Assembly: GCA_007123625.1 (NCBI GenBank)
Contig: SKKS01000110.1
Location: forward strand, 1-7,861
Direction of reading: 5' to 3'
Source: Paracoccaceae bacterium
GTDB taxonomy: Bacteria; Pseudomonadota; Alphaproteobacteria; Rhodobacterales; Rhodobacteraceae
DNA: 7,861 nucleotides
Shown: positions 1 to 5,246 of the stretch, in pieces
How the letters are laid out: each line of letters begins with the position of its first letter
How positions within the stretch are numbered: position 1 is the stretch's first letter
Made by a program: the position numbers and the translations under genes
Notes under the pieces: generated by a model
What the model was told of the DNA's origin: nothing
Seen by the model: the letters and a program-made list of their open reading frames with translations, nothing else
The model's database searches: none

Positions 1-406
1 GATAGGCAAACAGCCCCACGCTGGCATTTTCGCGGTTCTTGCCCGCCTTGTCCTTGAACTGGGTCATCCGGTTCAGCCAGCCCATACGCGCCACGCAATT
101 GAACGCCCACGCCATTTCCGCATGCGCGCCGACCTGGCTCTGGTTGAACAGTATCGAGCGCGCAGGGTCGATCCCGGCCGCAATGAACCCTGCGGCGGCC
201 TCGCGGGTGGCGCGGCGCAACTTGTCGGGGTCCTGCCAGACAGTGATGGCGTGCAGATCTACAAGGCAATAGATCGTCTCGGTGCCACGATCCTGCGTTT
301 CGACAAAACGCTTGAGCGCGCCCAGATAATTTCCCAGCGTCAACCCGCCCGAAGGCTGGATGCCGGAAAACACGCGCGGGCTGTGCCGGGGGGCGGTGTC
401 GGACAT
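1..406 (-). CDS. trpS: Tryptophanyl-tRNA synthetase, N-terminal 135 residues (3' end beyond window)
   Basis: Class Ic aminoacyl-tRNA synthetase that charges tRNA-Trp with tryptophan at the expense of ATP, in the cytoplasm. The minus-strand frame is open from an ATG at 406-404 to the window edge, giving about 135 of the roughly 340 residues usual for the family. The N-terminus reads VFSGIQPSGGLTLGNYLGAL at residues 12-31. This is the TrpRS Rossmann entry with the HIGH-equivalent TLGN at 23-26 (a T in place of the first H is normal in this enzyme). Residues 90-124 (QSQVGAHAEMAW, then MGWLNRMTQFKDKAGK) are also characteristic of TrpRS. The KMSKS loop lies off the window. Start choice: GGAG (minus strand, 419-416) stands 9 nt upstream of the ATG. 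The gene diverges from the rhomboid-like gene across a 100-bp spacer. Identification is firm; only completeness is unknown. Confidence 0.95.
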   Translation of the reverse strand, partial: MSDTAPRHSPRVFSGIQPSGGLTLGNYLGALKRFVETQDRGTETIYCLVDLHAITVWQDPDKLRRATREAAAGFIAAGIDPARSILFNQSQVGAHAEMAWAFNCVARMGWLNRMTQFKDKAGKNRENASVGLFAY

Positions 407-448
407 GAAAAGGTGCTCCGTGTGGGTAAGCGGCATCTGGAAAAGCAG

Positions 449-481
449 CCTTGCACCGATTATCGCTGGCATGGTGCAAGG
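449..481. repeat. 9-bp perfect inverted repeat in the trpS/rhomboid divergent spacer
   Basis: CCTTGCACC at 449-457 is the exact reverse complement of GGTGCAAGG at 473-481, with a 15-bp spacer. The two half-sites are 24 bp apart centre to centre, a little over two helical turns, so both would lie on nearly the same DNA face. It sits in the 100-bp divergent spacer and overlaps the promoter-like sequence proposed for trpS, so it could be an operator. It could also form an RNA hairpin if transcribed. No protein family is suggested by the sequence. Confidence 0.5.
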
Positions 482-485
482 TCAA
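459..485 (-). promoter_or_regulatory. Possible trpS promoter (minus strand)
   Basis: On the minus strand TTGACC (485-480) matches the -35 consensus closely, and GATAAT (464-459) matches the -10 at five of six positions. The spacing is only 15 bp, shorter than the 16-18 bp that sigma-70 prefers, which is the main weakness. It would start transcription about 50 nt before the trpS ATG. The inverted repeat at 449-481 overlaps it. Confidence 0.33.
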
Positions 486-506
486 CCAAAGCGACCGGGG
501 CTTGTC

Positions 507-1232
507 ATGTCCGATCCCGAACCTGACGATCACCATCCCGACGATCCGGCGCCCGACTACACCGCGCCGCTGATCCTGCCTCTGCCGGGTCTTCTGTGGG
601 GCGTGATCGTGCTGCTTGCAGGGGCCGAAGCGGCGTTCTGGGCAGGAGCGCAGGGGCTGATCGGCGGGGCAGGGGCGGCGGGCTGGCGACTGCAGGCACT
701 TGAATGGGTGGGATATTCGGCGGCCGCGCAGGCCTGGATGTGGGAGAACCGCCAGTTTCCGGTCGAACATCTGGTGCGCTATTTCGGCTATCCGCTGGTA
801 CATCCCGGTCCCGCACAGGCCGCGCTGTCGGTGGTGTTGCTTGCCGCCCTTGGAAAGTTCACCGCCCAGAGCTACGGACGCCCCGCGCTGGCGGTGCTGC
901 TGGTGGTGCCGCCCGCGCTGGGCGCGGCGGTGTTCGGTGCGCTGACGCCCGGCCAGGGCTGGCTTATGGGCGCGCTGCCGACGGTCTTGGGCCTTGTCGG
1001 TGCGTGGACACTGGTCCGTTGGCACGAAGCCGGGCAGAGCCCGCGCGCACGCATCGCAGCCTTCGGGCTGATCGGCAGCTTCCTTCTGGTGCGGCTGGTG
1101 ATCGGCCTGCTGGCCGAGGCCACCGATGTCTGGATCGCCGACCTTGCGGCCTTTGCGATCGGCTTCGTGCTGGCGATTGCGTTGCGCGGCGGGGCCGCCC
1201 GCCGCGCGCTGGACCGTTTGCGCCAGCGCTGA
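507..1232 (+). CDS. Rhomboid-fold integral membrane protein, predicted proteolytically inactive
   Basis: A 241-aa multi-spanning inner-membrane protein. An acidic, His- and Pro-rich cytoplasmic N-terminus (residues 1-20) precedes about six hydrophobic segments near 23-45, 100-118, 126-146, 152-170, 184-203 and 208-226, ending in an Arg-rich tail (226-241). The layout and spacing resemble rhomboid intramembrane serine proteases: the L1 region with RYFGYPLVHPG (91-101), a GA..xxxGLVGA helix (155-166) and a final AAFAIGF helix (214-220). The catalytic GxSG is here GALP (155-158), so Ser is Leu157. The usual catalytic His before GFxxG aligns with Asp212. The helix-2 His/Asn pair of the oxyanion hole is also not seen. 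A non-proteolytic role is therefore likely; I recall similar Ser-less rhomboid relatives near trpS in Rhodobacterales. Start: the ATG at 507 begins the conserved-looking part, with a weak GGGG 6 nt before it. An ATG at 471 is in frame but would lie inside the inverted repeat. Substrate and partners are unknown. Confidence 0.8.
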   Translation: MSDPEPDDHHPDDPAPDYTAPLILPLPGLLWGVIVLLAGAEAAFWAGAQGLIGGAGAAGWRLQALEWVGYSAAAQAWMWENRQFPVEHLVRYFGYPLVHPGPAQAALSVVLLAALGKFTAQSYGRPALAVLLVVPPALGAAVFGALTPGQGWLMGALPTVLGLVGAWTLVRWHEAGQSPRARIAAFGLIGSFLLVRLVIGLLAEATDVWIADLAAFAIGFVLAIALRGGAARRALDRLRQR

Positions 1233-1254
1233 GCCCCCCTGCCAAGGTCCGCCA

Positions 1255-1305
1255 CTGTCCGCCGCAGGGCGCACCCCACCCACCCGTACGCCCTGCGGCG
1301 GACAG
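1255..1305. terminator. Perfect 17-bp inverted repeat between convergent genes, probable bidirectional terminator
   Basis: CTGTCCGCCGCAGGGCG at 1255-1271 is the exact reverse complement of 1289-1305, with a 17-nt loop. It stands 22 bp after the rhomboid stop and 11 bp after the P450 stop, where a shared terminator would be expected. Neither strand has a T-run after the stem, so it is not a textbook intrinsic terminator. It may act by pausing, by blocking 3' exonucleases, or with Rho. The loop is C-rich on the plus strand. Confidence 0.7.
1274..1293 (-). other. Potential G-quadruplex sequence in the 3' end of the P450 transcript
   Basis: The minus strand reads GGG-CGTAC-GGG-T-GGG-T-GGGG, from plus-strand C-runs at 1274-1277, 1279-1281, 1283-1285 and 1291-1293. 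Four G-runs with loops of 1, 1 and 5 nt meet the common G3+N1-7 pattern. One G-run is also part of an arm of the 17-bp hairpin, so the two structures exclude each other. It would lie in the RNA just after the P450 stop codon. In a genome this rich in GC such a match may be accidental. Confidence 0.4.
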
Positions 1306-1316
1306 CTCGGGGACCC

Positions 1317-2513
1317 TCACCCCCCTGGCGGATCGAAGCGGATCGGCAGGCGCAAGGGGCCGGTGTTGCCACTTTCGGGCAGCCATTCCGCCACGCCGTC
1401 GGTGCGCGGGTTCGGCAACCGCTGCGCCAGCATTTTCAGCGCCTCGGTCATATCGCCCCGCGCGATGGGCGATCCGATGCAATGGTGCCGCCCGCCGCCG
1501 AACCCGAAATGCGGCTTGCGCTTCGCGGCAATGTCGAAGCCGGGGCTGAAATGCGCGGGGTCGGTTGCGGCGGATTCCGAAAACAGATGGAGCGTTGTAC
1601 CGCGCGCGATCTGCAGGCCGTTGTATGTGAAATCCTCGACCGCTTCGCGCGTGACCCATGTGACAGTGGGTCGCGTGCGCATCACCTCCTCGACCGCCGC
1701 GCGCGCCAGGTCGGGATTGTCGGCCAGCAGGCGCCACTGGTCGGGGTGGTCCATGAACTGCGCCATCGCCAGTCCAAGCTGATTGCGGGTGGTGTCGATC
1801 CCGCCAAAGATCGACAGCACGATCATGTCATGCAATTCCTGCTCACTCAGCCGCTCGTCGGTGCTGGCACCGATCAGGGCGGTGATGAAATCATCACGCG
1901 GCGCGGCGCGGCGGGTAGCGACAACCCGTTCCGAAAACGCGAACATCCCGGAAATTGCGGCATCGGCAATGGCTTCGTCGCGGGCATAGGTGACGCTCAG
2001 CGCCATCCCCATCTGCACCGCCTGTTCGGTCAGCGCGCGGGATTCGTCGGCATCCACCCCCACCAGTGCACAGATTACCTGCGCGGCATAGGGCTCTGCG
2101 AAGTCGGCCATGAACTCGCACCGCCCGTCGTGTTCGAACGCGGAGATCAACGCATCGCACAGTTGCTGGAAGTCGGGAATCAGGGTGCTGACCAGGCGCT
2201 GCGAAAACGCAGGCATGGCCAGACGTCGCAGGCGCGCGTGGTCCGCGCCTTCGACATTCAGCATGATCCGCTTCCACCATTGCGCCCAAAGCCCCGTTGC
2301 CCCGCAATGGTCCGGCCAACGATAGGACCCCTGCCGCAGCGCCGGATGCAGAAGCAGCTCTTTCATCGCGTCATAGCGCAGCACCGCCAGCCCATAGGGC
2401 GTGTGCGCGTACCACCCTTGCGACCGGGCGGCGCGCACTGCCTCTGAGCGGACCGAGAACGATGGGTCCGCCGGGTCAAGGTATGGCGCCTCGGCCAGTT
2501 TGTCGCTCTGCAT
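1317..2513 (-). CDS. Cytochrome P450 (soluble bacterial class I type)
   Basis: A 398-aa heme-thiolate monooxygenase, expected to insert one oxygen atom into an organic substrate using electrons from a ferredoxin and its reductase. No membrane anchor is seen, so it should be cytoplasmic. Landmarks in order: the C-helix heme-propionate region DHARLRRL; the I-helix oxygen-activation motif FGGIDTTR (236-243, acid-alcohol pair Asp240/Thr241); the K-helix ExxR, EVMR (276-279); and the Cys-loop FGGGRHHCIG (338-347) with the heme ligand Cys345. Full length for the class. In the stretch usually reading NRDP before the meander, it has SAATDPAHF, so the common Asn-Arg pair is missing. Start: the ATG at 2513-2511 has a G-rich run (GGGGGGG) 4 nt upstream, on the minus strand. 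No ferredoxin or reductase gene is adjacent. It diverges from an Lrp/AsnC regulator, its likely controller. Family-level assignment is firm; CYP family and substrate cannot be named. Confidence 0.93.
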   Translation of the reverse strand: MQSDKLAEAPYLDPADPSFSVRSEAVRAARSQGWYAHTPYGLAVLRYDAMKELLLHPALRQGSYRWPDHCGATGLWAQWWKRIMLNVEGADHARLRRLAMPAFSQRLVSTLIPDFQQLCDALISAFEHDGRCEFMADFAEPYAAQVICALVGVDADESRALTEQAVQMGMALSVTYARDEAIADAAISGMFAFSERVVATRRAAPRDDFITALIGASTDERLSEQELHDMIVLSIFGGIDTTRNQLGLAMAQFMDHPDQWRLLADNPDLARAAVEEVMRTRPTVTWVTREAVEDFTYNGLQIARGTTLHLFSESAATDPAHFSPGFDIAAKRKPHFGFGGGRHHCIGSPIARGDMTEALKMLAQRLPNPRTDGVAEWLPESGNTGPLRLPIRFDPPGG

Positions 2514-2554
2514 TCACCCCCCCGCGCGCTCATCCGCATCCCGTCCGGCCGACA

Positions 2555-2584
2555 TTGACCGCCCAAGCCGCGCAAGCCTATGCT
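2555..2584 (+). promoter_or_regulatory. Probable sigma-70-type promoter of the Lrp/AsnC gene
   Basis: TTGACC (2555-2560) and TATGCT (2579-2584) are 18 bp apart, matching five and four of six consensus positions. Transcription would start near 2591, leaving about a 50-nt leader before the ATG at 2640. The 15-bp dyad at 2609-2623 lies inside this leader. Confidence 0.55.
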
Positions 2585-2608
2585 GCGACAGGATGGCGCG
2601 CGGCTCAA
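2580..2608 (-). promoter_or_regulatory. Weak candidate promoter for the P450 gene
   Basis: On the minus strand TTGAGC (2608-2603) and CAGCAT (2585-2580) are separated by 17 bp. The -35 is good but the -10 matches only three positions of TATAAT. It overlaps the -10 of the regulator promoter on the other strand, and its -35 abuts the 15-bp dyad at 2609-2623. Binding at the dyad could therefore affect both directions. Placement is tentative. Confidence 0.28.
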
Positions 2609-2623
2609 TCGAAGTGTTTTCGA
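2609..2623. promoter_or_regulatory. 15-bp dyad, candidate operator for the adjacent Lrp/AsnC regulator
   Basis: TCGAA-GTGTT-TTCGA is a perfect 5-bp inverted repeat with a T-rich 5-bp centre. Lrp-family proteins commonly bind about 15-bp palindromes with A/T-rich centres, near or inside their own gene's control region. This one lies between the regulator's predicted start site and its ATG, and directly next to the P450's candidate -35. Assignment rests on position, length and symmetry only; the half-sites do not match the E. coli Lrp consensus. Confidence 0.4.
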
Positions 2624-2639
2624 CGTTTCTGAGGCAAAC

Positions 2640-3104
2640 ATGGCCCTTGACCGAACTGACATCGAGATTTTGCGCCTTTTGCAGAACGATGCGCGGCTGT
2701 TGAACAAGCAGATCGCAGCGGCGGTGGGGCTGGCGCCGTCCTCGTGCCACGAACGGATCCGGCGCTTGTGGCGCGACGGCGTCATCACCGGCACCGAAAC
2801 TCGGTTGGACCCGCAGGCGCTTGGCTACGGGCTGGCGGCGGTGCTGTTCGTCAAGATCTCGAAGGCCGGGCAGATGCGGATCGATGCGCTGATGGACGAA
2901 CTGGTCGCGGTACCCGAAATCCGCGAGGTGTTCCTGGTCACCGGGCGCTACGATCTGGTGGTCAGCCTGATCGCGCGGGACATGGATCATCTGAAATCCA
3001 TTGCCTATTCCGCCCTTTCCGCGCGCGACGAGATCACGGGCTATGAAACTTCCGTTGCCTATGACCATCGCCGCGCAGGCGGGGTGCTGGCGGCGCGCGA
3101 CTGA
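2640..3104 (+). CDS. Lrp/AsnC-family transcriptional regulator
   Basis: A 154-aa DNA-binding regulator, the normal length for the family. The N-terminus is the family helix-turn-helix: LDRTDIEILRLLQNDARL (residues 3-20), then the turn and recognition helices in about 21-50, with LAPSSCHERIRRLWRDGVI. The C-terminal half (about 65-140) is the RAM/AsnC effector domain: AVLFVKI strand, VPEIREVFLVTGRYDLVV, then a helix and a closing strand. RYD corresponds to the DYD region that lines the amino-acid-binding cleft in family members. Such proteins assemble as dimers to octamers and usually sense amino acids or related small molecules. Start: the ATG at 2640 has GAGG 5 nt upstream; the in-frame ATG at 2580 would overlap the predicted promoter -10. 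The divergent P450 is its likeliest target, and the dyad at 2609-2623 suggests autoregulation. The effector is unknown. Confidence 0.93.
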   Translation: MALDRTDIEILRLLQNDARLLNKQIAAAVGLAPSSCHERIRRLWRDGVITGTETRLDPQALGYGLAAVLFVKISKAGQMRIDALMDELVAVPEIREVFLVTGRYDLVVSLIARDMDHLKSIAYSALSARDEITGYETSVAYDHRRAGGVLAARD

Positions 3105-3153
3105 TCCACACACGTCGCAGGCCCGGTCCACAACGGCAAACGCAAACCCGGCC

Positions 3154-3183
3154 TTGACCTTTGGCAATGATCACACCTATACG
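3154..3183 (+). promoter_or_regulatory. Probable promoter ahead of rplO
   Basis: TTGACC (3154-3159) and TATACG (3178-3183) are 18 bp apart, the same -35 and spacing as the promoter proposed for the regulator gene. Transcription would begin near 3190, giving a leader of about 88 nt. This supports rplO as the first gene of a separate transcript here, since no ribosomal gene lies directly upstream. Confidence 0.5.
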
Positions 3184-3191
3184 CTGGCGGC

Positions 3192-3208
3192 GGTGCCGTT
3201 CGGGCACC
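3192..3208 (+). other. Small stem-loop in the rplO leader
   Basis: GGTGCC (3192-3197) pairs with GGCACC (3203-3208) around a 5-nt loop GTTCG. It falls at the very 5' end of the predicted rplO transcript, where it might protect the RNA. It could equally be the end of the upstream regulator transcript, but the bases after it (ACATAATCATTT) form only a poor T-run. The 173-bp spacer 3105-3277 otherwise shows only the promoter and ribosome-binding site. Confidence 0.35.
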
Positions 3209-3277
3209 ACATAATCATTTGCATGCCGTGTGCGCCCGTTTTCGCTTCGGGGGTGTTTCCGGCGAAGGAGAAGCGAC

Positions 3278-3769
3278 ATGAAACTGAACGAACTGCAAGA
3301 CAATCCCGGCGCATCGAAAACCAAGAAGCGCGTGGCGCGCGGGCCGGGTTCGGGCAAGGGCAAGACCGCAGGTCGCGGCGTCAAGGGCCAGAAATCACGC
3401 TCGGGCGTGGCGCTGGGCGGTTACGAAGGCGGCCAGATGCCGCTTTACCGCCGCCTGCCGAAGCGCGGCTTCAACAAGCCCAACCGCAAGGAATTCGCGG
3501 TGGTGAACCTTGGCCTGATCGAGAAATTCATCGGCGAAGGCAAGCTGGACGCAGGCGCACCGATCACCGAGGACGTATTGATCGCGTCGGGGCTGCTGCG
3601 GCGCAAGCGCGACGGCGTGCGGGTTCTGGCCAAGGGAGAGATCGCGACAAAGATTGATCTGGTGGTCACCGGAGCGTCGAAAACAGCGGTCGAAGCGGTC
3701 GAAAAAGCGGGCGGAACGGTGCAGATCATCGTACCCGCGCCCAAAGCCGAAGCGGCCGCCGCCGAATAA
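3278..3769 (+). CDS. rplO: 50S ribosomal protein L15
   Basis: A late-assembling large-subunit protein that binds 23S rRNA. 163 aa. The basic, Gly-rich N-terminal arm (residues 15-60: KTKKRVARGPGSGKGKTAGR, then GQKSRSG and GGYEGGQMPLYRRLPKRGF) is the L15 hallmark that threads into rRNA. The C-terminal globular part (about 72-153) includes VLAKGEIATKIDLVVTGASK. It ends in an Ala-rich tail, APKAEAAAAE, and is longer than the 144-residue E. coli protein, as is common in alphaproteobacteria. Start: the ATG at 3278 has GAAGGAG 7 nt upstream; an in-frame ATG at 3230 lacks such a site. Normally the penultimate spc-operon position after rpmD; here rpmD is missing and a P450/Lrp unit lies upstream. Confidence 0.97.
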   Translation: MKLNELQDNPGASKTKKRVARGPGSGKGKTAGRGVKGQKSRSGVALGGYEGGQMPLYRRLPKRGFNKPNRKEFAVVNLGLIEKFIGEGKLDAGAPITEDVLIASGLLRRKRDGVRVLAKGEIATKIDLVVTGASKTAVEAVEKAGGTVQIIVPAPKAEAAAAE

Positions 3770-3781
3770 GAGGTTGTGAGC

Positions 3782-3794
3782 CGCCCGCCGGGCG
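3782..3794 (+). other. Short GC hairpin after rplO
   Basis: CGCCC (3782-3786) pairs with GGGCG (3790-3794) over a 3-nt loop, 12 nt after the rplO stop, followed by CTTACATCATT. It is small and the T-content after it is modest, so it is at most a weak pause or 3'-end-stabilising element within the 103-bp rplO-secY spacer. Confidence 0.3.
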
Positions 3795-3819
3795 CTTACA
3801 TCATTCCTCATGGTTTTCC

Positions 3820-3851
3820 GCGCCGCCGACCGGGAACCGGTTCGGCGGCGC
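3820..3851 (+). other. Strong hairpin between rplO and secY, attenuator or processing element
   Basis: GCGCCGCCGACCGG (3820-3833) pairs with CCGGTTCGGCGGCGC (3837-3851) over a GAA loop, with one bulged T. The stem is nearly all GC and ends 10 nt before the AGAG (3861-3864) that serves secY. No T-run follows, so full termination is unlikely. It may lower secY expression relative to L15, stabilise the upstream RNA end, or limit ribosome access at secY. Confidence 0.55.
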
Positions 3852-3872
3852 TGTCACGAAAGAGACGTGAAC

Positions 3873-5246
3873 ATGGCATCTGCTGCAGAGCAACTGGCCT
3901 CGAACTCAAGCTGGGGGGCGCTGGCCAAGGCGACCGACCTGCGTCGCCGCATCCTTTTCGCGCTGGGTCTGCTGATCGTCTATCGCATCGGCACCTATAT
4001 TCCGGTTCCCGGCATCGACGGGATCGCGCTGCGTGAATTCATGGATGACGCGGCTGCCGGGATCGGCGGGATGCTCAACATGTTCACCGGCGGCGCGATC
4101 AGCCGCATGGGGATCTTCGCGCTGGGAATCATGCCCTACATCTCGGCCGCGATCATCGTGCAGCTGATGACGGCGATGGTGCCTTCGTTCCAGCAGCTCA
4201 AGAAAGAGGGCGAGCAGGGGCGCAAGAAGATCAACCAGTACACGCGCTACCTGACCGTGATTCTGGCCACTTTCCAGTCCTATGGCCTTGCGGTCAGTCT
4301 GGAAGCGGGCGAACTGGTGACCGATCCGGGCTGGTTCTTCCGCATCTCCTGCATGATCACGCTGGTCGGCGGCACCATGTTCCTGATGTGGCTGGGCGAG
4401 CAGATCACTGCGCGCGGCATCGGCAACGGCATCTCGCTGATCATCTTCGTGGGTATCATCGCCGAAATCCCCGCCGCGCTGGCACAGTTCTTCAGCCAGG
4501 GTCGCTCGGGCGAACTGCAGCCTGCGGTCATCATCGGCATCCTTCTGATGGTCGTGGCGGTGATCACCTTCGTGGTGTTCATGGAGCGCGCTCTGCGCAA
4601 GATCACCATCCAGTACCCCCGTCGCCAGGTCGGCATGAAGGTATTCGACGGCGGCGCCTCGCACCTGCCGATCAAGGTGAATCCTGCAGGCGTGATCCCG
4701 GCGATCTTTGCCTCGTCGTTGCTGCTTCTGCCGGTCACACTGGCCACGTTCTCGGGGCAGCAGACCGGCGATTTCATGGCGACCGTGCTGGCCTATTTCG
4801 GCCCCGGGCAGCCGCTGTATCTGCTGTTCTTCACGGCCATGATCATCTTCTTCACGTTTTTCTACACGATGCATGTGTCGTTCAAGACAGAGGAAGTGGC
4901 CGAGAACCTCAAGAACCAGAACGGGTTCATCCCCGGCATCCGTCCCGGCCAGCGCACGCAGGAATATCTGGACTATGTCGTGACCCGCATCGTCACAGTC
5001 GGCGCGCTCTATCTGGCGGCTGTCTGTCTGTTGCCCGAGATCCTGCGCGACCAGCTGGCGATTCCGTTCTATTTCGGGGGGACTTCGGTGCTGATCGTGG
5101 TGGTGGTGACCATCGACACGATCAACCAGGTCCAGTCGCATTTGCTGGCACACCAGTACGAGGGGCTTCTTGAGAAGTCGCAGTTGCGCGGCAAGAAGCG
5201 CAGCCGCAACACCACGGGCAAACCCAAGGGACCGGCGCGTCGATGA
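3873..5246 (+). CDS. secY: Preprotein translocase subunit SecY
   Basis: The channel-forming subunit of the SecYEG translocon in the inner membrane, which passes unfolded secretory proteins and inserts membrane proteins. 457 aa with the expected ten membrane segments, the first near residues 26-43. Both family signatures are clear: GIMPYISAAIIVQLMT (85-100), which contributes to the pore, and LGEQITARGIGNGISLIIF (174-192). Cytoplasmic loops for ribosome and SecA docking are present, including the Arg/Lys-rich YPRRQVGMKVFDGG (248-261) and the C5 loop near 336-366. The C-terminus is strongly basic (439-457). Start: the ATG at 3873 begins MASAAEQLAS with a modest AGAG site 8 nt upstream; an in-frame ATG at 3810 would run through the spacer hairpin. 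The stop overlaps the adk start (ATGA), indicating translational coupling. Confidence 0.97.
   Translation: MASAAEQLASNSSWGALAKATDLRRRILFALGLLIVYRIGTYIPVPGIDGIALREFMDDAAAGIGGMLNMFTGGAISRMGIFALGIMPYISAAIIVQLMTAMVPSFQQLKKEGEQGRKKINQYTRYLTVILATFQSYGLAVSLEAGELVTDPGWFFRISCMITLVGGTMFLMWLGEQITARGIGNGISLIIFVGIIAEIPAALAQFFSQGRSGELQPAVIIGILLMVVAVITFVVFMERALRKITIQYPRRQVGMKVFDGGASHLPIKVNPAGVIPAIFASSLLLLPVTLATFSGQQTGDFMATVLAYFGPGQPLYLLFFTAMIIFFTFFYTMHVSFKTEEVAENLKNQNGFIPGIRPGQRTQEYLDYVVTRIVTVGALYLAAVCLLPEILRDQLAIPFYFGGTSVLIVVVVTIDTINQVQSHLLAHQYEGLLEKSQLRGKKRSRNTTGKPKGPARR

Noticed and set aside
360..506. Upstream start (ATG at 360) for the rhomboid-like protein
   Set aside because: It would overlap the trpS 5' end and run through the divergent spacer. 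The added 49 residues resemble neither a signal peptide nor a conserved domain.
704..1549. Plus-strand frame running through the rhomboid gene into the convergent spacer and P450 3' end
   Set aside because: It is out of frame with the membrane protein, Arg/Pro/Ala-rich, and crosses the 17-bp terminator-like repeat. It is a GC-rich shadow.
1482..2447. Long plus-strand frame opposite the P450 gene (321 codons)
   Set aside because: It lies wholly antisense to a complete P450 with all motifs intact, and the translation shows no recognisable domain.
2580..2639. Upstream start (ATG at 2580) for the Lrp/AsnC regulator
   Set aside because: It overlaps the predicted -10, has no good ribosome-binding site, and adds 20 residues before the canonical LDRTDIEIL family start. 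GAGG at 2631-2634 fits the ATG at 2640.
2514..3167. Minus-strand frame opposite the regulator gene (217 codons)
   Set aside because: It is antisense to a clear Lrp/AsnC gene, and the product has no recognisable family features.
3810..3872. Upstream start (ATG at 3810) for SecY
   Set aside because: The extra 21 codons are the spacer hairpin itself, and SecY proteins of this group begin like MASAAEQ.
3906..5153. Long open frame on the minus strand across secY (415 codons)
   Set aside because: It is antisense to an unmistakable secY. Its product is a low-complexity His/Asp/Arg/Gln-rich string typical of a shadow frame in GC-rich DNA.
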